This document shows, in pieces, positions 1 to 13,400 of a stretch of 64,000 nt of DNA. This DNA comes from Pisaster brevispinus. Taxonomy: Eukaryota > Echinodermata > Asteroidea > Forcipulatida > Asteriidae. Location of the stretch: contig JAMKCF010000004.1 of the NCBI GenBank assembly GCA_023634235.1, forward strand, positions 6,613,202 through 6,677,201, in the 5' to 3' direction. The position numbers were made by a program, and so were the translations under genes. Below the pieces are notes generated by a model. It saw nothing but the letters and a program-made list of their open reading frames with translations, had not been told where the DNA came from and did no database searches. Each line of letters begins with the position of its first letter. Position 1 is the first letter of the stretch.

Positions 1-707
1 TGAAAGATAGATGGAAGTGGTCATAACCTTCCAACAGGTGGCACAGGAAGGAAGGTAAGGGGGGTGTCTATGACAGTAGGTGCTAGTCACATTTTCTTAA
101 AAAGTCTTACTGAAACTCATTTGATATTAAAATCATGTGCAACTCATATGTCAGATTAAGAGGTTCTATGCATGGTAACACCAGTTGGGAAGAAACCCCA
201 ATGGCTTAGTCCAGACACAACATAGTCATCAATAGCTGTGATAATCTTGGTCATGTCCCTTAGACCTAAGAGCTACAACGGACCACGTGGTAAAATTTGG
301 CAGTTTTTGTTTTTGCATCCCCCCCCCCCCCCCAACATGTATACTTGTATCCAGTTAGGCACACTAAAAATGTTTGGAGAAAAAGATCAACAACATTTTC
401 TAATTGTTACCAACATTTTGGTTCGTCATATCCCTTCGGTCTACGACCGCTGGGAGGATCGAGGGCTACGATCATCACAACTAAGTCATCGACTAGTTTA
501 ATAACGCATCTGCTCAAACTCTTGTAATAAGGAAGAACTTATAGTCAATTCATCTCCTAATTCATCAAAACTAAAATTCATCTTTCGCCCCATAGTATTC
601 CACGCACTTTGTTCTTATTTCAAATTTTAAATTATTTTGTGAATCAATAAACAATTTTACTTGACATTTTTTTCATTGCATTTAAAAGCAATACATGTGA
701 CTTCTTA

Positions 708-1108
708 CAGGTAGGGTCATAGATTGGTTTTGTCAGCATAATGCTGATTTGTAGGCAAAACTGTCAATAAAGATTAGCTGAATACAGTGTCTACTTGTTG
801 AGAAAAATCAGCCAAAAACTGTTGTGGTATTTTCATCAAGAACGACGAACCCATCCATGTTTAGCCAGGTGATGTGGGTACCAACCCCATCTCCAGCCAC
901 AGCCTTCACAAACGGACACCATGGAAATTTGAATACCCAAAGCTCGCCTATATTGATTCATAACCAACGGGAGGCATTTCAGAGGAACTCATTTTGCAGG
1001 ATACTTACTACCATTACCATCTCATTACCATCTTTATAACAAAGCTTTCGGATAGAAATTACACCATTTTTTCCCCCCGCGTCATTACCAAAGTATGACC
1101 CTACCTTC
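708..1108. mobile_element. Inverted-repeat MITE, family A, copy 1
   Basis: The ends are GGTAGGGTCATA on the left and TATGACCCTACCTTCAT on the right. The internal text, including GAATACAGTGTCTACTTG and GTACCAACC..CATCT, recurs at 15166-15604 and 33683-34155. It lies just downstream of the TES stop codon, possibly in the 3' UTR. No protein is encoded. Confidence 0.8.
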
Positions 1109-1284
1109 ATACTAGAAAACAAAAACTGACACTGTGTAGTTTTTTTTCTCTCACTTTTTGTTTGTATTTTTGTTTTAAACGTTTGTACAGATGAAACAGA
1201 AAACACTTTCCCCACAGCTTTTTTTTTTTACAGCTTCCCAGGAAGAGTACATGTAAGTATGAATGCTACAACAAATACCACGTT

Positions 1285-1479
1285 TCACTGGTTAAAGTAC
1301 TGTCGCTTGCACTGCACGGAACAGAAGATGTTTCGATCCTTAGGGAGGAAGGAACGCCCAACGAGAGACACGCTACATTTGGAGCACTTGAAGCAGACAG
1401 AGTCGGCGTGCCAGAAGTTGTTCTCGTGGTTCAGGCGTTTGCTGTCGGCCTCGATCTTTTCGTTGCATGTGCCACAGTA
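1285..1479 (-). CDS. TES: TES coding exon 9 (LIM3 and stop codon, residues 419-482)
   Basis: It encodes [22 protein letters not shown] and [14 protein letters not shown], then TGA. All LIM3 zinc ligands are present, including the Cys-Ser-x2-Cys end typical of testin. In vertebrates LIM3 is the Mena-binding LIM. The acceptor follows a pyrimidine-rich tract ending ACCAG. No AATAAA is visible on the minus strand just downstream, so the 3' end is not placed. Confidence 0.97.
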   Translation of the reverse strand, partial: YCGTCNEKIEADSKRLNHENNFWHADSVCFKCSKCSVSLVGRSFLPKDRNIFCSVQCKRQYFNQ

Positions 1480-4400
1480 CTGGTTTTGAGAAAGAGAGGG
1501 GAACAAAACAAAACGTTGCATATTACAATCCAGATGATATTGCAAGAAAAAGAAGAGAGAACTGCATGGAATACACGACTTTGCATAGCGCAGGGCTCGC
1601 CCTTAACACTAGCCCGGCGTACATTGTCTAGTAAGAACTGGTATGGGCTTGTAAAACTGCGAATCCTACTTGTTAATATCATGTTTGTTTAAGGGTTAAG
1701 TTATTTTTGAGTGAATGTAACTTCAATTGACCAATAAACTGGTTGTGATACCTACTATTAATACATAAGAAAGAATATCATGTCCAATATTGGGGCAGAA
1801 GGTAGCCCCCCACCCCCACCCCCCACCCCACCCCCCCGCCCAAATGTTCCCATACATTAACACAAATCATTCTCTTGAACAGACGTACACCCCCCCCCCC
1901 CCCCCCCCCCCGAAAAATCCTCTAAAGAATTCCTGAGATTCCAAGCACAGAATGAAGGCAGTTCGAGGGGGTACCACCATGCCCCATATCTTGCCCCATA
2001 TCTTGCCCCAAAATGTCAGAAAGATATACATATATATGACAATGCATGTTTAAAATCTGGGCTACTAAAACTTCCTGGGGGCAAGTAAAACGCAGAGTTT
2101 ACTATCCCGATGGGCTACTTTACAAACAGCTTAAGCACAAGATTTGTTTATAGTGTTTATACAGTTTTCTACGACAATGAAATTAAGAGAAGAAAGAGAA
2201 AATCAGCTGAACAGATAAAAGCTGCATGCCTGCTCATCCTGGATAGTCACTCTGCAGACCTGATAATCCGTTGCTGTAAGGACAAAACAGTTTTCCTAAA
2301 GGGGCACCTCTGTAAGGGAAATTGACATTTCTGCTGGAACATTTTAAGGGGCTCCAAAGCAGGACCGATACTTGACAGAGCAATGAAGGCAATGGAGGCA
2401 ATGGCGTTGGTTAGGCACCAAGGCAAACTCCTCCATGAATTATGAGACCAATTTAAGGGTTGACGAGGTGTTGTGGCACATTCAGCAGCCACCGCCAGAA
2501 ACACCAGAGCAAAACCCTTCTCTTAGCAATAAGTGTAACTGGGTTCTTTTACGTGCATTACACAACACACGGGACCAACGGCTTTACGTCCAATCGGAAG
2601 GACGAAGCTATAATGGATAAGTGTCTTCCTTAGGGACAAAGTGTTAAGACCGGGACTCGAACCCACATTCTGATGATTAGAAACACCAGAGCTTGAGTCC
2701 AGCGCGCTTGACCGCTCGTCCACGACACGCCATGTAAACAAAGCTGAAGAAAGAAAGAAAAGCGCGACAAAACACTAGTACCTTTGCGAAGAGCTTGTCA
2801 TAGCACGGCAAGCAGTAGGGGTGACTTTCCCTTGCCACATAGCGTCTACCACCAAGGACAGTATCACAGTTCCAGCAACAGAAGTGATCTATATGCCAGC
2901 TCAACTCCTCCGCTAAGGTGTACTTCTCAGAGAAAATCAGCTGCAAATAAAAAAAAATAAAAAAAGGAATTCATCAAAGGTAATGACAAACGTAATGACA
3001 ATTCATTTTGAAAAACTAAATAATGGGGGGGGGGGGCTTTTGGGACAAAATTTAGGTGACAAAAGACTTACCAGGTAAATCCATTGCTCAGAACATGCAA
3101 ACATGGCAATTTACCTGGTAAGTCTGCTGCCACCTAGTGCTCAAAAGTCTCCCTTTGGAAGCCTGTTTCTTACCGAGTCCAGGGGAGGGGGACAAGCATT
3201 CCTAGATAAATTTTCACTGGTTTATTACAAAAATGGAAATTGTGTGAAAGGCTTGTGACAATGGTTGCTGTCCTAGGCCATATTCGAATCACATGAGTTC
3301 AGCTACTGCTATGGCCATTGGTTGCAGCAGCAGCGTTGAAGAATAGGACTCTTTGGCCAGAGCCACTGTCAAAGCCATCAATACAGACACAGTGCTACAT
3401 TGAATAGAATGTGTTAACACTGCCCTCTGTTGGCAGAGCTGCAAACACTTGCATCTTTCAGTCAGGGAGATTTTGTACAACAATCTTTGAGATATTAGAA
3501 TTACATTCAACAATCTAGGGGAATTTTTTTTCCATAATCAGGGAGATTTTCATATTTGTTCATCAGAACATGGAAAGATTGGTTTATTTTTTGTGAACTT
3601 TCTGCAGGATCAGGGAGAGTTAATGGCAGCTCTGTGTTGGGTGTTAAAGTTAATCAAGCAAACCCTGCCGTACAACAGCATGGGGAACACCAGGGTTAGT
3701 TCATCTTTAAAAATCAGGAAAAGAATCGTCTTGTTCAAGGTGGCGATCGAAGCCACTCGTGGAATTAATTTTGTTTTCTATTTCAGAGCCTAGGGTGACT
3801 GGAAACAAAGTGCAAGAGAGAAAGAGGAAACTTGTAACGCAAGAGATAAGCAGTTTGATCCGGAATGGCTATATCTGAATGCCCTGGGATTAAAGTGGGG
3901 ATTAACTAGGGATTTAAAGCTAGGGAAACAGGTCATGATAGGGAGGGGGGGGAATAAGATTTCAGGGAAGGTGACAATCTTGAGAAGGAAGGGAAGTATC
4001 TTAAAGGCTGATCATGCACTTTCAAAGTGAAACACTGGTTTTGGGGAGAGTTCATACAGCTAAACCAACCAAACTTTCTGTTTTACAAGTGATGCCTCAC
4101 ACAAAAAACAAGAACATTCATATGTAAATGGTGTTAGTTTAAAAAAGAGAGCGTCTTGTTATTGTTTTTGTCAACCATTTGGCAGTATCTGTCTGATTAC
4201 ACTGTTTTATACAATAACCAAAATGTTCAATGATCATACCCTCAGATCTCATACTGATAACACCAGGCTACACATGTACATGTCACCAAAACTAGCCGCT
4301 CTTTTTGGTGACATTCCTTCTCTGTTGCAGGGCCATGTATGTGGAATGCTTTCCCCGTCCCCATTACTATTAGAGAAGCACCATCTATCATCATCTTCAA

Positions 4401-7400
4401 GAAATTGTTGCCGTCAGGCGCTAAAGCAATGTACGTGCGACCAACGTGGGACCAAAAGTGTTTGAGTACACGCGATTCTTGCATGGTCTATTGCAATAAA
4501 CTTATCCATTAAGCCCCATCCATTATGAAAGTACTTAAAAGGTCTTGTGAATTTATTTTAGAGTTTAATACTCTTACTTGAGAAAGTACTCGCCAGAACT
4601 GCCAGTAACATAGTTTGTTATGTTTTGACGTAGTGCCTTTTCCAAAGGTTGCAATGCACCGAACCTTCAATTTTTGTTATTGTAAATGAACATGTAGTGG
4701 CACCCATTGAAAAATGTGTCCATTTTGTGACAACAACTCTTAACACATCACAGACAAATGAAGGGGGGGAGGGGGAAGAAAAAAACCCTTGCATAGGCTG
4801 CCATCGCTAAGAATGGAAAAGTGCAAGCGCTTAGGCGTAACGCACAACATTCAACCAATGATAGGTCTTCCTTTGACCTCAGTGAGGGTGCTGTGTGAGC
4901 TTGTGATGTCATATGCAAAGGGTCTATAAAGGACAAAAACAACTTTCTAGACTTAAAATACCTCATCACATGCAGCACAGCGTGGTTTGAGGAGATCAGC
5001 GTAATGACGGCCGCAGAAGATGTCGTTGTCCTTGTAGAAGTAGATCAGATCCACCAGCAGCTCGTTGCAAGTCCTACAGCGGAAACAACCTGGATGCCAG
5101 CACTTGTCGTTGCCGGCACGCTCAGCGAAGACGGCTACGTCACCACCAGTCATGCCCTTGCTGCAGCGGCAACATTTCTAAGTGAGAAAAAAGGAGAGGG
5201 GAAGGAGGGAGGAAGTCATCAATTACAGTTGTCAAAAAGTTCGGATCTCAAGTCACCTCAACTACACGTGGAGTTTTTCAAGTATTCAGTTGGGGTTCAA
5301 CAGTACACAAATATTGACTGCTTAGAGTGCTATGGTTAAAACTACAAATCCCAAGTTGGGAAAATAGAATATTCCAGGGATCACCGAGGGAGTCGTAGTT
5401 CTAACCATAGCATGAGTAAAAGCTGACAACATTTGTTTTATAACACCCCAGACATATATTGTGCCTAGATATCTAGGTACCAAGAAGCTGCTGCTGCTAA
5501 GGGTACAGTACGTTGGTTGCTAGGTGTTTAGCACGTCGCGTTCTAGTAACAATAAATTAGACAAAGGTGACGCACTCTAAACCAATCAAAATGCAGAATC
5601 TTTGTAAGGGGTGTTATATAAAAAAAATAGTTGTGTTTCTGGGAGGAATGATGACAAGGAGGAATTGGACTTGTAATGGCCAATAGAGTTTCCCATTAAT
5701 TGGAATGGGTTTTGAGGTACCCAGAAAATTCCTGCTTTTATATATTTGTGTATCTTTGTCTCCAGGCATCTATCCATGAAAAGACATGGTAGAAAATTGA
5801 ATTCAGGTTGGCTTAGTGGTTTCTTTCCTGCATTTCTCCTCTTCGATCCCCTGGTTTAGAATCCTGGGGTCAATTTCACAAAGAGATAAGACTAGTCTTA
5901 TCTGAAGTTAGGACCAGTAACTGGTCTTAATTTAGGACTAGTCCTATCTCCTAGCATTGCCTAGGACTAGTCCTAAGTTAGGAAGGGTTTTGTGAAATCG
6001 ACCCCTGGACTGGCAACTTGTCTTTGGGATTTACCTCCCACATCTAAAACAGAAATTTCTTCATCACCTTCTCTAAAATGTGTGAGGGTAGTCGCTTTTG
6101 AGGGTCTCTTGGTTTCATTTCCAGAATGGTACATATAATAATAATTGTAAAAAAATCCTTTCGGTTGGGTCAAAAACAATACTTTACATACACATGTTTA
6201 TGAATTGTGTTTTACATTGTTGAAAAGGTCGACAAACACAGCATGAGTCGACATTATAAAAACTCTCACAAAAAGTTGTAGACTTTTAGAGCTCTGTCTA
6301 AAAGATTTTTTGAAAAATGGGTTTACAGCCAGCAAGAGCTGTTGCAAAATCAACACAACTTTTGTGCTTTTCTTAATCCAGCTGATTTTGCAGAGTACAA
6401 GTCACATAATTTGAACCGATAATGGTCAAATGTATCCTTTTTCCGTCAAGACAAACAGAAGACAGGTTCTGTTGATTATCAGTGCATAAAACTTGTACGT
6501 AAAGAAACAGGTCTGATATACACCGTACACACAGATCCTTGTTATTTGATTGGTCGAACACGAATCACGTGTCATCCTTTATTTTGCCATGCACACTGCC
6601 CAGATGTTCCAAAGTTTAATGTAGGAGTCCTATATGGATAACTATAAGACTCTTAGGATGCTCCGCAGAGTTGTTTCCAAAATAATCATGTCCCGCCCGT
6701 TTGTCCCAACAAGGCAAGGTCGTATCAAGCCAGACAAGGTCATGTCTACATGGAGCTGTCCACATTGTTTAGGTTTTAAAAAAAGACTTTTCAGACTTTA
6801 GGCAGACAAATTTCTCTCCCCTGAGAGAGAAAAAAAACCCCCCAAAACCCAAAGGTTTTATGTTTTGAGTTAAAAACCAATACCGAATGCAGTTTATTTG
6901 TGCACTGTCGCAGAATATAATCACAAAGGTGAAATCAAGGTTACTCAGCGATTAGTCCAGATTTCACCTTGGAATTATATCCTGCAACAACGCACTCATA
7001 CACGCATCCACTATTTGTATAGTAGTCTGACTTAATACAAAGCAGGTATGTACCTAACTGTGACAGTTCACAGCAAGTTAAACTATTTTGATATGTACAC
7101 AATGGGACAACCATTAATAAAACCCTTCTAATAATCAAAACAAACTTTGTTTCCTCCTCTCGACAAGAAAAACTTACCCATTTTGAATCCCCACCAGCCT
7201 TGGGGGTTTCAGCTCCAACACCTGTACATGTATGTGCGGGGGAAGCATTCTTGTTGCCCACGCCCACCGCTGACTTGATGGGCGTACCGCCCGTTCCTTG
7301 GACCACATCAGGGGCTCCAGGCTGGCCTTGGGGCTTGTCATCGAGGGACATGCTCTGCATCTGGATCTGCGGTGCAGAGTTGGGGACCACCTCTTGGACC

Positions 7401-10400
7401 TAGGAAGTGAGAAAGCAAAAATCATCATGACATACGTACTTGCTGTTCGTCACAGCTACTCATTAACAACACATCACAACACATCCAGCAGCACAATTAT
7501 CACCAATAACAGGATAAATAGGAATCAAAAATAAATGTTCAGTTTGGTTTAGATGTAGGAGGAGAACCCCAAAAGACTGTGCAAGTCTCGCGCAAATTCA
7601 AACTTCCGGGACCATTGTGGTCCCAACCATATGGAGCTTTACGTGGGAGAGATTTTGTTTCGTCAATTATTTTAGTATAGTTTATGACCATGAAAAGTTT
7701 ATATGTTGTTGGGAATGTAATGCTTATTGATAAAATATATGAAAGTAAAATCAATTCAATAATATAACGAAGAAAACCAAAGAATTAAACTTGACCTCAG
7801 CTTCTGGTTACATGCAAAAAAATTCAGAATTTGTGCCCACCTCCAATCTCCAAACTTATGTTAACGCTTGTTTTGGTCGAGCGTGATGAAAAGCCTTTTC
7901 ATTTGGTTGTGGAGGCATCAAAGTCCTCTTTAAACTGCGCCACTCGTTAGTTTTACGCCTGTGCGACCAACGCGCGTCCGCGTATAAACCAGCTTTTAGT
8001 AGTTGCACATTTGGGCGTATATTTACGGAGGGGTTTCTAAAAAGTTAAGATGAAATAAACATCCTTTTAATTTTGTTTCAATAATAATTAACAAGTTATT
8101 TGTGTATTTAATATAAAAGCTAAAACACATTTTATAAAAACTGTAATGAGCATTTTTATTGGTTAGATTTCTTCATAGATATAATTTAAAACAAAGATTT
8201 GGTTTCAGAATTTAAAAAAAAAAAATCTTCATTTGACGTGTTTCCTTGTTCTGATACGCGCGAGACTTGCACAGTCTATGGGGAAAACCCATGCAACCAG
8301 GTGGGGACTGAAAACCCAATCCTCATGAAATGCTATTTTTCCTAAAAACAAATCTTACAACCCTTTTTGATGTTATTTTTACAGTCTTTTTCACGACGTT
8401 TCTTTAACAAATTGACGGCCGTTTGAAAAGTACATTCACTCTTCTGGAAAATCAATCGAGGTAAATTGAAAACTAATCTTCTCCTCATATTCTGTAAGAT
8501 AACTCTTTCTTCATGCTCTTAAGATCTTCACTGAGGCATGGCATTATTAAGGACAATGTGCTTTTAAAAAAATCTTGTTTCCACATAAAGCGAGACACCC
8601 AGTCTCAAGCGAGGGCCTGTCCACCTGCACACAGACTGATGCATATTATGACCAACTTGTTTACTGAAATATCCGAGGGTTGCAGACATCTCAAGTACCG
8701 CTGGCAAACAGCTTTCACTCCCCCAAACAGAAAACACCCGAGCTGCCCACATTTACATCTTACAATCAGGGAGATTTTGTACGACAATCGGGGAGATGTT
8801 TAAAGTTACATTCAACACAATAGAGAAATGGTTTACATAATCAGGGAGATTGTCAATTTTGTTCATCAGAACATGGAAAGGTTTGTTTATTTTCGGGGAA
8901 CTTTCTGCAGAGTCAGGGAGAGTTGACAGCCCTGGAAAATGCAGGCAATCAGTACATTCCGAAGCAGGCATTCCGACAAACAACAAAATAAATGAAAAGT
9001 CCACGGTGCTTTCTAATTGTTGCCCAAATCCACTCATGCTTTTCTACATATGATGTATTTCCCCCCCCCCCCCAAAAAAAAACATTTTTGTAATAACAAT
9101 TAACCTAAAATAGCTGCGTATCAGCATAAATGTCCATCTCTAAAAGAAGGCCATTCAGTTGAATCAAAGTTTAAACTGCGATCTTTTTTAGAAATTGTGG
9201 GTTGGTCGGTCAAAAGAAAAAATGAAAATCAAAGTTCAGTATTCACTTTTAAAAACGTTACAGGGAGCCTAAAAATACCAAGTGGCCTCTTCCAGATCCT
9301 CTGTCATGTCTGTTCTATTGTTCTTGGTCAAGTCAACCTTAATAAAATGCAGACTTCTGCGCTCGATGGGGAGGTTGGGGTGAATTTCCTCTTCTTTTTC
9401 AACTACAAAGCTGCACGCTGGAAGCCAGGAAAAGCTATTCAAAATTCCTGAGCTGGGAGAGCATTTGATCAAAAAAAATCTGCTTCATTTGAGGCATTAC
9501 TTTGTTCTCAATGTATTTTGTTTATTATATAATCTGTCATTGTTTAAGAATTGAAATTTGGGATGGGTGAGTGGGTGGGTAAAAATTTTTGAAAAAAGAT
9601 CAAAATTGTAAACCTTTGATTATTCTGAATGGCCCAAAAGGCATTAACAACCTGGGGGAGCAAGTTTGCAAAGAAGTTTTGCACTACCCTGAAAATTACG
9701 GGGCTCAGTAAACTAGTGTTACTCCAGTTGCTTTAAAGCAGAAAACATTGCTTAACAGATTTCTGCTTAGCAAAAATGTGCAGGATACCAGTCAAAAATG
9801 GTACATGTTACATGGTATTTTGGCTGGTAACCTTAATCTGGTAAGAATATTGTTGCTGTTCTCAGTAAATGTTTGTGCTTTAAAAGCAGCTCTATGAAAT
9901 TGGGCCCTTGTATGCTTTAATAAATCATGACTGGCTCTGTTTTAACTTTTCTTGGAAAGAAGTTTGTCAAGCAGTGCGCACTGTATATAAAATGCTTCAC
10001 ACTACATGTATTTCAGTTTTAAAAAACTGGATTTTGTAGAAGCTGCTAAGTGAGTCGTTGTTTAGCAAACTAGCTGGTATGAAAGAAAGATTTGTTGGAA
10101 ACCACTCTTTGTACATGTACATGTTCACAGCATTTGGAATGACAACTTACTGCAAGTGTTCAGCACAACTTTTCAGTACTCAGCAAATTTGTCCACCAAA
10201 CTTTGACCCCCTCCCCCCCAGTCCCTAGATTTGCTAACCCACCTGCCCGATGCCCACAGCCTTCTCCTTGTAGTCTTTGACAAAGTCCATCATCTTCTCG
10301 GCCTCCTCGTCGTTGAGCTGCTGGCAGAGCTCCGGCTGCTGGTCATGGTCTGGAAGCTGCTTCTGAATCTGGCGGTTACGATGCTGGGCCCCGGACGTAC

Positions 10401-13400
10401 CCTCTATGGGCTGGTTCTCCATTGGGATCATTTCCATGTAGCGCTTGGCCTGTAAAGAGGAGGCAGGATTGAGGGAAGGATAGAAGAAGGTTAAGCAGCA
10501 TGGAGATGGATGTGAATACTGTATTCAGAGTGAGTAAAGAATGATGACTAAACCTTCTTAAGTTGCTCCGCCCTTTGGTAAGCTGTGTAATATGTATTCA
10601 AATCTTACAAGTCCAATTGAAGAATGGTTTTTGAAATTAGTATTTGGAGGTGAAGTACACACACAGAACATGAATAGCACTCCGCACTGATGCAAAAAAT
10701 AGATGCTCAGCACCGGGATCTCAGACAACGTGTAAGAATTCACTACTGTACGCACTCGTACATGACCAAGCTTTATACATGCATTTACTCGCGTGTACTG
10801 ATTGTACGGACGCGGTCTGGTGCGCCGATACATTGGTTGTTAGAGAGCTACATGTAGGTGGTGGAATGTTCGTCTGACACAACAGGTATTTTGAGCGAAA
10901 GTGACGTCATTCGTGCGGAGTGCTCTTGAGCAAATAATAGTTTTAAAACATTAAACTATTTTAACATAGGCCTATGAAATACAAAAGACTGGTACAGAGG
11001 ACTATCCAAGGTTTAATATGTACATGTACTGTACGTTATACAGCTTCTCATCACCACCATACTGGGTCCTGTACATGCGTTTTGAGATAAAAATTATGAA
11101 CATCTCCATTCTACACAATCCTGGGACATCCTCTTTTAATTATCTTTACATGTAAAATGTACATTACAGTAAAGCAGTAAAACACATCAATGTACCAGGG
11201 GTGAGAGCCACTGCTGACAAAAAGGTCTTTAAAAACTACATGTAGGATCCAGATCTAAGAAGGCACATGTACATTGAAATGGCAACATTTCAACCTTTTG
11301 GTAACCCCTGGAGTTATTAGGTTGTTTTCGAAACTATGGCTAAACCTTGTGCCGAAGCTTAGGTACCGTACGCCTGGTTCGAAGTCCCCACCCCCCCCCC
11401 CCCCACTGACATGGTGACTGAATGTGTACGTTTTCAAAATGACTAGCAGAAGCCAAGCCGGAGTCTAAGCTCAGTCGAGGTTTCAAAAAGGGCCATACTG
11501 TAGATTCAATGGAAACTTTGTGACCGTATCCTCAGAATTAGAGAAGTGTAAACACGAGTAAAAAGCAACAAATAGTTAATGGCCTGACTTTTTTGATCCC
11601 AGCAGAGTCTTTCTCTTTTTAGCCTTTCGAGAAAAAAGACTCTGCTAGGGTCGAAACGTCAGACCTTTAGTATTTTGCATTTATACCATAATTTCCTTTT
11701 GGTTGGTAAGCAATTTTCAACAGCCAATTCTATTATCTCACATGTCAAAAGCAATTCTTTTTATAATGTGAAGAAACTACGTACATGTAGCAGCTGCTTT
11801 TTGCACCAGGCAGAGATAAAAATGGCAGATTTGAGATAAAACTCTGAAACCTCCCATCCCTGAAACAACACCAGGGTTCTTCCTTAACACCGCTGGCCAA
11901 ATGCCAAATTATAACTTCTGAGGACCAGTCAAAATTATGTCCGAGTGGTCCTGCTGGCTAGTTCATTGCTTTCAAACGCTATGTAAACCACTGACTACAC
12001 TGGTTGTTCGTCTGGCTTCAAACTCAGGTACCATCAAGCATGATATTTAGCCCTTGGACAGTTGGAAAATAGTAGGAAGATTCTATCAATTACAAGGGTT
12101 GACCTACAATGTACACATCGCATGACTTTTCATGCTATTCAACCACAATTTTCCAGATTTTTCCAAAGAGCAAACGATTTAGAAATCAGACTAAATTAGG
12201 AAGAATATCTCGCCTGGGTACCATACAAAATGACAATGGTTAAAGAAAACCGTCAAAAATGTGGACCAGTGAAAAAGCTGGCGGACTATTGAAATGACAA
12301 AGTAACTGGTCCCGCTGGCCAGTCACTAAAGACGTTAAGGGCAAACCCTGAACACACACTCAAATGTTGGATGAGGTGGTGGCATACATGTATGCAAGAA
12401 ATACTGAAAAAAAGACGATGCATTTGTAATGACCACAAATACTTGTTTTAACTTGTTTGTATTGACTACAAATACTTGTTTTAACTTGTTTGTATTGACC
12501 ACAAATACTTGTTTTAACTTGTTTGTATTCTTCAAGTGTACATGTACATGCACCCACATCTCAAATACTGAATCAATTTGTACTCAAATGTACAATTTAT
12601 TTCATTGAGAAAACTCTCCGCCGAAAAGAAACCCAACAAACTTTAAAGCTGTATTTGCATTGGACTTTTTGGCGTGGTACCATATCCCTGTTCCGAAATG
12701 GGCTTAAACGTCGTACTTCCAAAGTTGGCAATGCATTTACCATAATGTAAACCACTTCAAAGTCCAATGCTTACGCAGCTTGCACGTTTAAAGACAAACT
12801 TGCATGAATCATGCCAAACAGGCTGTCCACGGCCACAGACATCCTCTGCTGAAGCTGGAACAGTTTATCTCTCCGTGAAGACTCCATGGGGAAAGAACTC
12901 TCAAGACGTCCGAAGACAACTCCTCGGCAGACAACGACCACACAGTATGTTCCTGTCTCAATCAATGATTTCACTCCGGCAATCACGGGGAAATACAACA
13001 TTTACAACTCTCTCAGAGTACCACGACTCAAGAAGTGCTTCCGAAGAAGATGTCTCTGTGAGTACATGTAAGACAAACCCTTGAAGTTTTGGAGCGATTA
13101 TTTTGTTGTTGTGGAAATGGGCGGAGAAGAAGGTGAGGTCTTTTTGAGGTCGGACTGGCAAATTCAAACAGGACGTGATTTCACAGGAAGTGAGACTGCG
13201 TGTACCTTGAAATTGACAGGCAGCTAAGCACTATGCATCAGAGGCCAGTGTTATGGTCAAATAGGGGCGGGGACGATTCTTCCCCTTGGGGGTAGACAGA
13301 TTTTCCCACCCCTGACCGCAAAAAGCTAAATTCATCACAAAGGAGAAGTGGCAATTATGTGTAGTATTGAAGGATTAGAGTCATGAACTTGCGATCAATT

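Noticed and set aside
5004..5339. 111-codon plus-strand open frame
   Set aside because: It is the antisense shadow of the TES LIM1 exon (4962-5177).
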